Assembly: GCF_029873635.1 (NCBI RefSeq)
Contig: NC_080427.1
Location: 68,826,348 to 68,890,347 of the forward strand
Direction of reading: 5' to 3'
Source of the DNA: Malania oleifera
Taxonomy: Eukaryota > Streptophyta > Magnoliopsida > Santalales > Ximeniaceae
Length of the DNA stretch: 64,000 nucleotides
In this document: positions 36,174 through 48,048 of the stretch, piece after piece
How the letters are laid out: each line of letters starts with the position of its first letter
Numbering within the stretch: position 1 is the stretch's first letter
Made by a program: the position numbers and the translations under genes
Notes under the pieces: model-generated
What the model was told of the DNA's origin: nothing
The model's database searches: none
Seen by the model: only the letters and a program-made list of their open reading frames with translations

Positions 36174-37790
36174 CTATCATTTTGCTAGTCTCTAACAAAT
36201 AACGTGAATGCAATTTAGGGTGGTGCCATATTAATTTCAATGAATGAACGCACATGTAACACAACCATACCATTTCACAAACAGGAATATCACCAACGTA
36301 CACACAAGCTACTCATACACAATTCACACAACTTTGACGCAAGTCACTCATGCAGTTTCATCATTATATAGCCATTAAGAGCAATATACTCATATAAAAT
36401 TAACCAGCAATCACAATTGAGGGTTAATGTAGTCATATAAATTTGAGTATAAATAGGCGAACTCTTGAGGCATGTGTAATGTGTATGACTCGTTACATCC
36501 AAGATATCCATGGACACCTAAAGAATTGTTGCTTTGACTCGGCGTAACTAGTATACCCTAAAAAATGCTCAAAAAGAATGGTTTCACTCATCATATGTGA
36601 GGAGTTTCATGATCAAACATCCCACATACTGCAAGGAACAAACGCTAAATGTATGGAGTGAGCTAGTCTGAAAAGGTTCTAGGCTAACCTACTCATCATA
36701 TCCAACCAAGACCACCCTAGATCAATTTATTCACAAACCAGGCATGAATACATCTGAGGCATTAGGCGGGTGAAGAGTCTTCATATGTGGAGAACATGTG
36801 TCATGTCCCTAACTTTTGTTGTAGTTGTGTAGAGTAGGTATTAATCTTTCACCTCTTCTAGGGTATTCCTATTTCTCTCTTTTTTTTTCTTCTGCTCATT
36901 TTTCAATTTCTTTCTTTTCATGGTTAGTTAGGACAATCATAAAACTTCTTTTATTGTTTTCATACTGCCCATGTGCATTAAGCTCGAACAAGAGTCCATG
37001 AAATAAGTCTATTTCTAGGGGTGGCTTAGCCTTCATATCTTGAGTAGGCTACAAGACCTAAGTTTCTATCTCCCCACTAGATGTCACCTCTAGGCTAGTA
37101 ATTCAAAAACCAAGACTAGTGTACAAAGAATATCTAGAAAAAAATAGGGAAAGTTGAGTTTAATGAACTCTGAGTTGACGTCAAAAACTCAAAAGAACGA
37201 TAAATGGCTCAACAATACCTCACAAGGTGTCAAAGTTGCCACAGGCGCTCTATCAGTGTTCACAAGGAGCCCTAAGTTCTACAAGTCACATGAACGTGTT
37301 TTTTTTTTCAAGAGATACCATGTAGATACAAGAGTTTATATAGCCATATTAACACAATTGAACTACCAATCAACCCTCAACCTTCAATGAGTTACAATTC
37401 ATAATTTACCCATATAAAAAGAAACTGCACATAGATGACCCAAGTGTGTACTCCTAGGTTATATGCAAGTATGTGAACGACATAAGTAGTGTCACTTATG
37501 GTCTAATCATCCATATTCACATTTTTTTCAATGTTATTCAAAGATGAGAAATATTGAAGAAAACAAAGAAAAACTTCCCTGGCTTCTTGGTGAATTCGTC
37601 GAGGAATTAAATTTTCAGCTCTGTACTCGTGCCAAATAATCTTGCATAAAAAATCTAAATTATTCAAAGGTGCATAGGTAAATAAATAAAGTAATAAAGA
37701 TAAAAAAAAAATAAACAAAAGAAAAACGCTTTGGGTTGCCTCCCATAAGCGCTTGTTTTAACGTCTCTAGCCAGACTTTTCAATGTTCAT
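36174..37790 (-). other. 3' untranslated tract of gypsy copy 2
   Basis: Non-coding tract between the integrase remnant and the polypurine tract. From 36778 to 37735 it matches 34380-35338 in reverse orientation (for example TTCTCCACATATGAAGA and GGGAGGCAACCCAAAG). The part 36174-36777 has no counterpart in copy 1, because copy 1 was cut at 35338. Confidence 0.65.
37154..37390 (+). CDS. Antisense open frame in gypsy 3' region (copy 2)
   Basis: A 78-codon frame antisense to copy 2, starting MSLMNSELTSKTQKNDKW, homologous to 34711-34962. It ends earlier than the copy 1 frame and shows a one-residue gap at a poly-T run. It is not a protein I recognise. Confidence 0.35.
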   Translation: MSLMNSELTSKTQKNDKWLNNTSQGVKVATGALSVFTRSPKFYKSHERVFFFKRYHVDTRVYIAILTQLNYQSTLNLQ

Positions 37791-38100
37791 CAACCAGGAT
37801 CTCTAAGAGGAATAAATGCACAGTTCCTCTCCATTTGTTCTCCATAGTAGTGCTTTAGTTTCTAACCATTAACTCTGAATATTTTCCCTATATTCTCCTT
37901 CAAGTATATTGCTACAAAAGGGAAAACTTTGTCAATTGTATAAGGACCTGTCCATCTTGATCTCAGCTTATCCGGGAGTTTTAATATTGAGTTGAAGAGT
38001 GTAACCTATTGTCCTGGAGCAAAATCATGCCTAAGAATCTGTTTGTCATGCTACTTCTTCATCTTCTCTTTGTAGATTTTTGCATTTTCATATGCATCAC
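37790..38100 (-). pseudogene. Gypsy integrase C-terminal remnant (copy 2)
   Basis: On the minus strand the text after the deletion join (38098-38112) reads DAYENAKIYKEKMKK, then a stop, then HDKQILRHDFAPGQ, and LRSRWTGPYTIDKVFPF. Stops interrupt it at least twice. It has the same content and join as copy 1. Confidence 0.7.
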
Positions 38101-38239
38101 TTGAGAACGCATAGCGAAGATGCTTAGGGAATTGCTTCAAATCTGGACATATAGGTTGCTGCAACTTTTCTTTAATGATTATAGAATCCGTCTTTGCTAC
38201 CATAGGCTCTAGCCTCCCCACACGCTGATGTGTTGTAAT

Positions 38240-39065
38240 CTACTGCAAGGATCGTTCTAGGTGATCAGCTAGTACATCTTTTTGACAGGCTTTTTCTACA
38301 CCTTGCTGAATGACATGTACCCGAAAGCAAGTGCTTGGATCCTTTAGGAATCTCATTTCTTGGTAGATGTTGAACATAACCTCTTTCTTGTCCACTCTCA
38401 ATGTTAACTCACCCTTTTGCACATCAATTAAAGCCCTTCCAGTGGCCAAAAATGGTTGGCCAAGAATTAAGGGCACTTCTTGGTCTTCCTCCATATCTAA
38501 CACCACGAAATCAGCAGGAAAAGTGAATTTGTCCACCTTTACCATTATGTCTTCTATAACTCCACGTGGATACTTGATGGATCGGTCTGTTAGTTGCAAA
38601 GAAATGGTTGTTTGTTTCATCTCTCCAAGTCCCAATTTCCTATAGAAGGAATGGCATAAGATTAATGCTAGCACCAAGATCACATAAAACTTTATTAAAA
38701 AACGAATTTCCAATAGTGCAAGGCAACGTAAAACTCCCTGGATCTTTTAATTTTTGAGGTAATTTCTTTTGAAGAATAGCACTGCATCCTTTTGTAAGCT
38801 TCACTGTTTCAAACTCCTCCAACCTTCTTTTCTTTGAAATGATGTTCTTTAGGAATTTGACATAGTTTGGCATTTGTTCCAAGGCATTTGCAAAAGGAAT
38901 ATTGATGTGAATTTTATTAAAAATATCCAAAAACTTAGAAAATTGCTTATCTAATTTTTGCTTTTGAAAACGTTGAGGATAAGGAAGTGGAGTAGAGAGA
39001 ATAGGAGGATTGTCAGGAAATGAAATTGCTGGATGCATGTCAGTCTCACCTGGTGTATCATCCAC
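38240..39065 (-). pseudogene. Gypsy aspartic protease region (copy 2)
   Basis: Overlapping frames 39065-38640 and 38713-38240 together hold the protease region. The active site DLGASINLMP (about 38670) is followed, after a frame change, by RKLGLGEMKQTTISLQL and EVPLILGQPFLATGRALIDV. It is better preserved than copy 1, which has lost the GQPFLATGRAL segment through a small deletion. Confidence 0.75.
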
Positions 39066-40373
39066 AATCTACTCTTCTTCCCCTTTATTCTTGCTTCGAC
39101 CATTATTTTCAATTGTAGGTGTGGACATGGTTTCCTTTGCTGGTGACTTCTCAATTTCTCTTCCACTCCTAAGTGTGATGGCCTTGCATTGTTCCTTTGG
39201 GTTCACCTCTGTGTTGCTAGGAAAAGTTCCTCTTTGTTGGGAATTTATGGTCGTGGCTAGTTGCCCAATTTGCATTTCAAGATTTTTCATGGTGGCTCCC
39301 ATGTTGTTATAATGAGTCTCAATGTTATCTAGCCGTGCATCTATCTTTTTAAACCTTGCTTTTATCTCCTCAACAAAAGATATCATGGTATCCTTAAGTG
39401 ACATCTTCTTCTCATCTTGATGACTACCAAGTCCTGGAACAGGTTGCAACACATTCCTTGTATTTCCATAAGATAAATTCTCATGATTTCGAAGCCTTGG
39501 ATGGTAATATTGTGGCAAAGGATCTCCACGATAAGTGTAGTTCCTATTGTTGATGTATTGAACCTGTTCATGAATCGCTTTATTGCTCGGATCTGTCCTA
39601 TATGTAGCTGCCACATATTCTGCACTTTGTGGTATCCTCTGGGTGGCCAAAGCTAAAATCCGATGAGACAGAGAAGCAACTTGAGCATAAAGTGCAGCAA
39701 ATGGCTCTAATTCATGAATTTCGGCAACTTTCTTAGTCATAGTTCTTTCAATTGGTCATTATTAGTTATTTGAGGTCATTTCTTCCAAAAGAGAAGTAGC
39801 ATCCTCAGGTGTCTTTGACATCAAAGTTCCTCCAGATGCAGCATCAACTAAAGTCCGCGTTTGCCCATTCAACCCATTATAGAACATTTGAATTTGCAAC
39901 CAATCCAGCAAACCATGTTGTAGGCAGCGTCGAATCAAATCCTTATACCTTTCCCATGCTTCATAGAGTGATTCAAAATCATATTGCTTGAATTGACCAA
40001 TCTCACTTCTGACTTGACCTGTTTTTGTAGGTGGAAAGAATTTAGCTAGAAATTTTTCTAACATATCCTGCCAACTAGTGATACTCCTAGGTTGTAGAGG
40101 TTGTAGCCAACCTCTTGCTTTGTCCCTCAAAGAAAAAGGGAATAATCTCAGTTTAATGGTGTCTTCAGTAACACCATTGATCTTCATAGTATCACAAATC
40201 TCCAAAAACATTGCTAGATGGATATTGGGATCATCAAGTGCTGATACACTCAATTGGGCCTGCTGCACCATGCTAATTAATGAGGGTTTGAGCTTAAAAT
40301 TGTTGGCATTAAAGGGCTGGCGTCTGATACCCGAATAGTTGTCATTCACAACTGGCCGTACATAATCCTTCAA
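38951..40373 (-). pseudogene. Gypsy gag (copy 2)
   Basis: The frame 40373-39762 carries ANNFKLKPSLISMVQQAQ, FLEICDTMKINGV and LFPFSLRDKARGWLQ, and runs on to GGTLMSKTPEDATSLLEEM. After a stop the second half (39740-39069) has MKNLEMQIGQLATTINSQQ and AITLRSGREIEKSPAKE. The CCHC knuckle region is out of frame (CRICGS only). It is more intact than copy 1. Confidence 0.78.
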
Positions 40374-40671
40374 GGCGCATGGCTACGCATTATCTTGTCC
40401 ATTCTCTATGACTAGTACCCTCTTTTTCTTTAGTACTTTAAGCGTTCTTTCAATCTCCAAATCAAAAGGAATAATGGCACGTGTTCTAGCACGGTGCATC
40501 CAACATAAAAAATACACCTGAAATAAAGAAGATAAAAAAATAAAATAAAATAAAAAGAAAAGAAATAAAATATAAGATATAAAAAAATTTCTAAATTAAA
40601 ACCAAGATTACTTTGTATCGATATTGGCAAAAATAAGAAAAACTCAATCCTCGACAATGGCGCCAAAAACT

Positions 40672-42623
40672 TGACCGGTGCAAACTGCAAGCGCACAGTA
40701 TCGTAGTTTTATAATATAATGATGTGTAGAGTATTGCCCTCAGGGATTGATGTCTTAATTTTACCAAGTACCGAATTTATAATAACCTTGATTTTATTTA
40801 GAAAAGTTAATAATTTTAGATTGCGAAATTTAAACAAAGCTACTTTAAATAAACTATTCAATAGAATTTAAAACTGGATGCCGCTTATCAAATTACTGAT
40901 GGTGAAAACTTTTAGGAAACCGATTTCACCTAATTTCTCACTATGCTTTACTCATCTAATTAATTTGATTTCGTTTTCTCTGTTTAGCAAATCCCCAATT
41001 TTTCACAAAGCCTGTTTCGATAGCTAATCAAAACCTATTCTTGATTATTATTTAACATAAGATTATACAAATTCATAACGCAAAAACGCAGTAAAACCCT
41101 CGATTTTTAATGTTACGAAGGTTCATACAAGTCTTTCGATCTCTATATTCACCTACGCTGAATTATCCAAGATCTATCTTATAATCCCCCCTTTCGGTAG
41201 CAAATCACAAGACTAATATCATCTAATTAATGGTCAGTAAATTAAAAGCATTAAGCATAGAATAACTCAAACAAACATTAATGAAAACTACTTCAGATTA
41301 GCATCAAAGAGCAAGCATAGTTCGAAACTGGTTACATTGTTTTCCTAGAATACAAAAATTTAGTTCATTCCAAAAATTAAATCAAACATATAAGATTTCA
41401 CCATGCGTTCTTTTATTTGGAGAGTAGAAGAAAAATCAACACACACAACACCGCCGTCGCGCGTTGTGAACACCCCTAGCACTGCCATTGTTCGCTGCCT
41501 TCCCATTTTGAAAAAAATTTTAATTTTCTATGTGTCGCCAACTCTCCTTTGCTACATGTGTGTGTGTGTCTTCCAGCACCAACTCTCAAAGACTCCAAGA
41601 AAAATCCCAAAAATATGGCCTTTTTTTTTTTTTTTTTCTTTTCGTATCCGTGTGCTCCCCCTTTCAAAAGAATTCCTTTTTTATTTTTTTCTTTAGCACG
41701 ACTGCCTCCTCCTTTTCACGACCTCCTCCTTTTCACGGCCTCCTCCCAAAAGATTCCTCCCAAAACCCTATTTTCCTCCCCTTTCCTTTGTGCCTCACGC
41801 CCCCAGCGCATGCCCCACATTAGAAAACCTACTGTGGCTTCCTTAAAAGAGCTTACCATGTTTGACTTTTCTCCCCCTCCTATGCTTTCTTTTCTTTTCT
41901 TTCTTTTCTTTCTTTCTTTCCTTTCTTTGCCTTTCTCCCCCTCCTTTCCGTGTGCATCTCACCCAGCGCCCCACCAAGAGGACCCAGTTGCATGGCCGGG
42001 TCACATCACACTTTTTTTATTTTTTTTTATTTTTTTTTCTTTTCTTTTTTTCAAAGGCACACGGTCTGTCCTCCACTTTCAAGCCCACTTTCGACCCACC
42101 TACAGCCCGTAACTCTCAAGGTTCAAAACAAAAAAATTGTAAATAATTTACTCAGATTTCCACATCATTTTGAATCGTCTAAATCGGAGATTGGATGAGA
42201 AAGTTATGCTCAGATTACGAAGTAGTGCTAAAATAATCCATAAAAATAACGTATGTTAATTTCACGTCTGATTTTGACCTTGATGCAGCCAGTATTTCTC
42301 AAAATGCAAAACATGAAAGTTGTAGAGCGTTCTCTTAGCTTTCTATAGCATCTTGAATCATTTGAATTGGAGGTCAGATGAGAGAGTTATGGGCTGATTA
42401 CAAAATAGTATTGAAAATGACCTTTCTTTGCGTGCATGACTCGGCTTCCAAAAATTATCCTACAATAATAAAGTATGAGTGTCTGCATATTTTCAACAAA
42501 AGTAGGTTAATTTATCTTAAAATTATTAGGTGAGCTTGATGACTAAAACATTAGAAAAAATCGGGCATTTTAATTAAAATTATGATCTTGAATGCATAAT
42601 TACGCAACTGTGGCGCGTAATCA
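40672..42623 (-). repeat. 5' LTR of gypsy copy 2
   Basis: About 1.95 kb. On the minus strand it starts TGATTACGCGCCACAG at 42623 and ends CCGGTCA at 40672, next to the primer binding site. The CT/T-rich stretch 41610-42060 generates several spurious open frames. Confidence 0.8.
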
Positions 42624-42640
42624 ACGTTTTTGCAAAAGAT

Positions 42641-43425
42641 CGCAATGACTCACATTGGTGTATCCCCATTCAGCGAGGGACAGTTACCATCTATCCCTCC
42701 ATTTTTTTGTGAGATAAATTACACCCATTGGAAAATTAGAGTGAGCATATTTATAAAATCTATGGACTGGAGGGTTTGACTTGTGACTGCTAAAGGAAGA
42801 TGTGTACAAATAAATGAAAATGATTTTAATATGATTAATTCTAATGTCATGGATATACTATCTTGTGCTTTAGAGAATAATGTTTTTAATGAGATCATGG
42901 CTTGTAAAAGTACACAGGAAATCTGGGTAGAGCTGGAAAAGAAATATGGAGTGACCTAGGAAAAGGGTAATGCCACTTCAAAAGCTCCAAGATCTAATGA
43001 TCTGGAAGTGGTAAATCACAGGGATAGTGCATTTAAAGAACATGAGGTATATGATCCTGTCTCAGTCTCTATAGATGATCCATTTGCTGAATTATGTGAT
43101 ACACTTTTTACTAAATCATCTATTAAATATAATGATAGTTCTATTCTTAATGCATGCGATGATTCTCGTGAAGAATTTTGTGATATAACTTATGATGAAT
43201 CATCTGCTAAAACTTGTGATATATTGACTGATTATAATGCATGCATTGATTCTAGTAGCAATGATTGTATTAAATTTTGTGATGAATCATGTGTTGAATT
43301 CAATGATGAAAACATGCATGTGTATGAAGAACTAGAAAATGCTTCATTGAAAATACGTAAGTTTCTAGTTAAGATATCTGAAATGAAAAAGTTTTTGAAA
43401 AATGAGGATAAAAAGGTGGCAAAAA
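42641..43425 (+). pseudogene. Copia gag remnant, first part
   Basis: Conceptual reading with stops gives PFSEGQLPSIPPFF, NYTHWKIRVSIF, then CALENNVFNEIMACKSTQEIW, the N-terminal gag pattern of Sirevirus-like copia elements. From 43008 a frame is open for 140 codons; it is Asp/Ser/Cys-rich (FCDESCVEF) and ends in a likely coiled coil (LENASLKIRKFL). A solo LTR interrupts it at 43426 and the coiled coil resumes at 45389. This is not the gag at 46775; it is a second, older element. Confidence 0.6.
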
Positions 43426-45388
43426 TGTAATGACCTACTATTTATTTTCCAATTCTGTTTTATTTTATTATTTTTTTATACTATGAAATTTATAATGCTC
43501 TGATACCTACTAGAATAAACCAAGCCATCAACCTAAGCAGCGAGAAGCAGAACTCATATAAACACAATCAAGAAAATATACAATACCAGAGTGCTAAAAT
43601 GTTCCCAAAATATACATATATGACTTTTTCTCAAAATACCCTCAATTGAGTAACCTTTCTATAATACTCACTTTACTGACAGGCCTGAACTGTAACCTCC
43701 ACTATCTGCGAGCCTGATCTGCTCGCCTAGCTGGATCACCTAAAAAATATTAATTTAATGGGATGAGATGATGCTCAGTAATACGAAATATGTTATTGCT
43801 AGTGTGTGGGAAATGAGTTACAATACTATGAAAATCTGTTTCTATATAATCATGTATAACTGAATCTGTAAATACAATACAGGTAATATAAACCACCACC
43901 TTTTCCATGTTCTTAACATATCTATATTTTAGGTTTCTACTCAAAATACTTCTAATGTACATAGTATATACTCTGTCTCTGTAAATCTATATATACATAA
44001 TAATAACTGAAAAACTTCCCTGTGGATAACTATATGTCATGATTTAACCCCTCATGATAGGGTTGTGCGGCCCGTAGGCGGGATCTATCCTGGTTGGCTA
44101 ACTAGGATAAACCACTATACTCCATCAGTTTGATTAGCCCTCCTCAACCCATATCTGATGGGGAGCCTGTCCACACATGGGCACGATCGACCTACTTACC
44201 ACGTATTATCTAAATAGGCGGTTGCATTCTATTCTGTATATAGCAGCAGTACCGTACTTTATAAACTGTATCTGTAATGGTCCATCAGGGTCTGATACTA
44301 TATAATACCTCTCTATATACAACTATTTGTTTTATCATGATTCTGTAATAACTGTATTAACCATGACGCTGTAGTAAACTGTATCTACATCAACTGTGTT
44401 ATGGTACTGTAAAACTGTATAATCATGGTATTCTATAATTGCTATAAAATATATTCACTATCTGTATATTATGTAAAACATAACTCTGAAAAATACTGTA
44501 AAACATGTCTCTATACTATATCTATTTTCTCAAGTCACACAGTAATTTAAAACATATTATACATAATTGATAAACTGTATAAATTTTTGCTGTGAATAAT
44601 AATCTGGTAGAAACGTATAATTTATACTAAAACATACTAGAATCGTCTAGCATAACATATTTTCCTTACCTGATTCCTATTAAAAACCCCTCACTGAGAC
44701 GGGTCCTACACCCATTGGGTTCTCCACTCAACACCCTGAAAATCATATATCCCAAAACAAAATATTACTATTTTTATGTCTACTACATTTCCTACAACTG
44801 TTGGAAAGCCAAATTTCAACAAAAAGACCTTACCCTGAATCTGGGATGAAATCCAACTCCATCCCACCGACGATCTGCTTCGGCAGACTTGGAGAGAACT
44901 TCCCCAGGAGCGTTGTGGTGGCCTCAGATTGTCGATCCGGTGACTAATAGGGCTGAAATCAAAGAGAGAGGAGGGAGAGACCGTAAAGAGAGGAGAAAGA
45001 GAAAGAGTTTCCATGAATTTTCTGCGTAAAAATCTGAGTTTCAGTTATTTATAGAGTTAGATTCGTCGACAAGACACGTCACCTCATCGATGAGTCCTGT
45101 AGAAAGTTCGTTGACGAACCTGCACCCTCATTGACGAATTTCAGACTTTCAAAAATCCTCTCTCGGTATTTTCTCGTCGATGAAACTTGTCTTCGTCGAC
45201 GAGGCCCTCTTGTACCCTCGTCAACGAATCCCCTGTGTTCGTCGACGAGGACTTGATAAATTCTCTTGGGTCATTGCATCCCAAAGTGCCACGTCATCGA
45301 CGAATGCAGTCAGCTGCCTCCTTTTGTTACTGTTTCTATTTCCCTCCCTCTTTATTATTTAAATACCTTTATTATTCGGGTCATTACA
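43426..45388 (-). mobile_element. Solo LTR (TGTAATGACC family), TSD AAAAA
   Basis: The ends are TGTAATGACC and GGTCATTACA, flanked by AAAAA at 43421-43425 and 45389-45393 (low-complexity, so weaker evidence than the other duplications). Orientation is minus by comparison with the LTR at 47223-52118. It contains a TTCGTCGACGAA-type array (45062-45305), a minus-strand TATA-like TATAAATA (45046-45053), and the family's GTTGTGCGGCCCG phrase (44063). The frame 44706-45014 lies just downstream of the TATA-like box. Confidence 0.82.
45062..45305 (-). promoter_or_regulatory. U3 motif array TTCGTCGACGAA upstream of TATA-like box
   Basis: About ten variants of TTCGTCGACGAA (TTCGTCGACAAG, CTCATCGATGAG, TTCGTTGACGAA and so on) in 240 bp, ending 9 bp before the minus-strand TATA-like box at 45046-45053. 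Confidence 0.6.
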
Positions 45389-45697
45389 AAAAAAATTAAA
45401 AGAATTGAAAGCTTATCATTCCACCTTAGAAAAGAAAAATATTGAAAAGATATTGAAAATTATGTGCTTAAGGAAAGAAGTAAATGATTATTCTAGAGTT
45501 ATAATCAAAGATGGAAATGAAAAGAACAATCATAACGAATCCTTTGCAATTAAAATGAAAAATATTTTCAAAAAGGGTTCATGTTTTGCTTATCAAATCC
45601 ACAGTCATGCCTCATCAAGTAAAAATATAATAAATAAGCATAATCTTTTATGTATATTCTATACCTACGTATTTTGCAAACCTCATAGGACTTGAGG
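45389..45697 (+). pseudogene. Copia gag remnant, second part
   Basis: Continuation after the solo LTR: KLKELKAYHSTLEKKN coiled coil, then SCFAYQIHSH where a CCHC knuckle would lie (only the first Cys is kept), ending at a TGA at 45697. The 98 codons are open but the zinc knuckle is lost. Confidence 0.5.
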
Positions 45698-46774
45698 GAG
45701 AGTGGGATCAAATAAGAATTAAATACTCATTTTAAATTCTTCCTTACGTTCCTAGGTTTAAGGGGTAGTGATGACCAAAAGGCTAGGAACAAATCTTAGT
45801 ATGTGCATTAATTATACACTTTCATTATATACTAAGATCATTAGAAAATCTAGGCAATATGCAATCTCAGGTAATAAATCCAATCTGAACTTAACACGAA
45901 TAAATATCATAATGATTGGATAAAATATGAAAACATTGGCTATAGCATACTTGAATGAAATCCACTTCCAAATGGACAAGGCATTCTTGCTTGGTAAATT
46001 ATTCTAAATGTTGAATCCATACTTGAATGTAAAACTTTAAGCTAAACATACCTCTTGTCTATTACACAGGCCTAAGCCTTAGGGAATCAATCTTGCCATA
46101 TATCATTATATATCGTAAGCTCATTCTAGAATGTAAAAGCCTGATCAGATATCAATCATCACTCTAGGCTTAAGCACTATTGATCACAAATGCCTATTCT
46201 ACTAGTGCCAATTAACAGGTATCCTTATGATTATATCTAAAAGATGCTTTCCATTCTCCAAAGAGCATTGTTCATAATGTCCATATTCTCCTATATGCTC
46301 TTTGCCCAAGCCTGGACATAATTACAAGCACAAAAATATTTTGGAAGATGTCTAGCGTCTCCTAAATACTTTTATGAACAAAATAAAAATTTTTTAAGAG
46401 TATTTAAATCAGCTTCACTAGCTCTCAAACTTTAAGTCAAATAATTTAGAGTTTCACCTTCGTGAATTAAGTTAAGTGACTAATATGATTGGTATAGGTT
46501 TCAACATATATGAAAATGCAAAGTTTCAAGAAACCTATGCACGAACCTTAAAGTTTAATGCCATTTAAACTTGTGCCTCTCGCACGTATTGAGATTCATA
46601 AGAAAAGAGGCAAGATAAGCTTAGCACACAGAAAAGATATTCATTGTGACTTTTTGGTCTGATAAGGTTATAATCAAAATGCCAAGTTTATATCATTGAA
46701 TACCCTTAAGTTACTTGGCCAAGAAATTTAAAGCATATGATGACATAAAATAAGTATAGTACATAATTGGAGTA
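45698..46774. other. Gap between two copia gag sequences, no gene seen
   Basis: AT-rich and non-coding. It could be the leader of the element whose gag starts at 46775, or old flank. I found no primer binding site and no match to the 3' LTR start TGTTGGCCTAAC, so the 5' LTR of that element seems to be missing. Confidence 0.5.
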
Positions 46775-47222
46775 GCACCCTTCGGTGAAGGACAATCCTC
46801 AACCCGTCCACCTATCTTTTGTGGACACAATTATACCTTTTGGAAAAAAAGAATGAAAATATATCTCTAACACATGAATTGGAAAGCATGGGAAGTCGTT
46901 ATGGATGGAAATCTTATCCCCACTAAGATAGTTGATGAAAAACATATTCCAAAAGAAAAGAAAGATATGACTGACTCAGATTATAAAATGCTTCAAATAA
47001 ATACAAGTGCTATAAATGCGTTATATTGTGCATTAGATGCTAATGAATTTAACCGAGTCATGGCTTGCAAAACAGCTAAGGAGATTTGGGATAAACTAGA
47101 AGTAACTTATAAAGGAACTGTTGATATTAGAGATAATATGATTGACATGTTAACAAGCGAATACGAAGCATTCAAGATGAATTCTGATGAAACAATATCA
47201 AGCATGTACACAAGATTTACTC
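46775..47222 (+). pseudogene. Copia gag, N-terminal part
   Basis: It reads APFGEGQSSTRPPIFCG and NYTFWKKRMKIYL, then a stop at 46868, then NWKAWEVVMDG and LYCALDANEFNRVMACKTAKEIWDKL-like text (each a standard gag motif), and stops being coding at 47222 after SMYTRFT, where the TACTC target site was cut by a solo LTR. The same frame picks up as HIINSL after 52118. Confidence 0.8.
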
Positions 47223-47308
47223 TGTAACGACCCGAATTTAGAATTTTATTTAAATAATAAAGAGAGGGAAATGGAGATTGGAAACAGAAGGAAGCAGTTG
47301 ACTTCGCG

Positions 47309-47567
47309 TTCGTTGACGACATTGAATTTTGGAAGGGCTTAGAAAAGGGGTTCAGCAAGACTTCGTCGATGAATACAGGGGATTCGTCGATGAAGGCTTA
47401 AAAGAATTCATCGATGAACACAGGGGGCTCGTCGACGAGAAAATACCGAGAGGGGTTTTTAAGCCGACTGAATTTCGTCGACAAGGAGTAGATTTCGTCA
47501 ACGAAATTTGTGAAGGACTCGTCGACGAAGGACAGGCTCGTTGATGAAATTCTGTGTTTTATAAATA
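47309..47567 (+). promoter_or_regulatory. U3 motif array TTCGTCGACGAA and TATA-like box
   Basis: Nine copies of the 12-mer class (TTCGTCGATGAA, CTCGTCGACGAG, TTCGTCAACGAA, CTCGTTGATGAA and others) in 240 bp, followed within 10 bp by TTATAAATA at 47559-47567. Confidence 0.62.
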
Positions 47568-47601
47568 TGGAAAATTTGGGAATTATTTCATTTTTAAGAA
47601 A

Positions 47602-47647
<46 letters not shown>

Positions 47648-48048
47648 GACTCCCTCTCCCTTCTCTCTTCGTTTTCGGCCCCACCAGTTGTCGGATCAAC
47701 GATCCGAAGCTACCACGATGATCCTAGTGGAGTTCTCTACAAGTCTGTCAGGGCGGATCGTCAGGAAAATGAAGTTGGATTCCATTCCAAATCCAGGGTA
47801 AGACTTTTTACTCAATTTTTGGATTTGTGACAGTTGAGAGAAGTGTTGTACGCATTAAAATATTAAAGTTTAATACTAGGAGTTTTCATTTCCAGGGGTG
47901 TTGATTGGGAACGTTGGGAATCCTCCCTAAGTTGAGGTAAGGCTTTTTAGCCTAATTTAACTTAGTGATAGTTATAGAAAATGTTGTACGTACGAAAATA
48001 CTGAACTTTAGTTATGGTGAATTTCATTTTCAGGGTATTGAGTCAGAA

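Larger units (their letters stand above)
35773..42623 (-). mobile_element. Non-autonomous gypsy (Athila/Tat-like) element, copy 2
   Basis: Minus strand: 5' LTR 42623-40672, primer binding site 40667-40650, gag 40373-38950, protease 39065-38240, integrase C-terminus about 38090-37790, antisense frame 37154-37390, polypurine tract at 36164-36173, and only the first 390 bp of the 3' LTR (36163-35773). It carries the same internal deletion as copy 1. A 108-base stretch of gag compared by eye with copy 1 is about 87% identical, so these are separate insertions of one family rather than a fresh duplication. Confidence 0.8.

Noticed and set aside
41403-42198. Overlapping open frames of 80-187 codons
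   Set aside because: They arise from T- and CT-rich LTR sequence (Phe/Ser/Pro runs) and change frame together. No conserved domain, and they lie in the gypsy 5' LTR.
43426-45388. Foldback or DNA transposon with TGTAATGACC terminal inverted repeats
   Set aside because: The 5-bp flanking duplication, TG...CA ends, promoter array and TATA-like box fit a solo LTR; short inverted ends are normal for LTRs.
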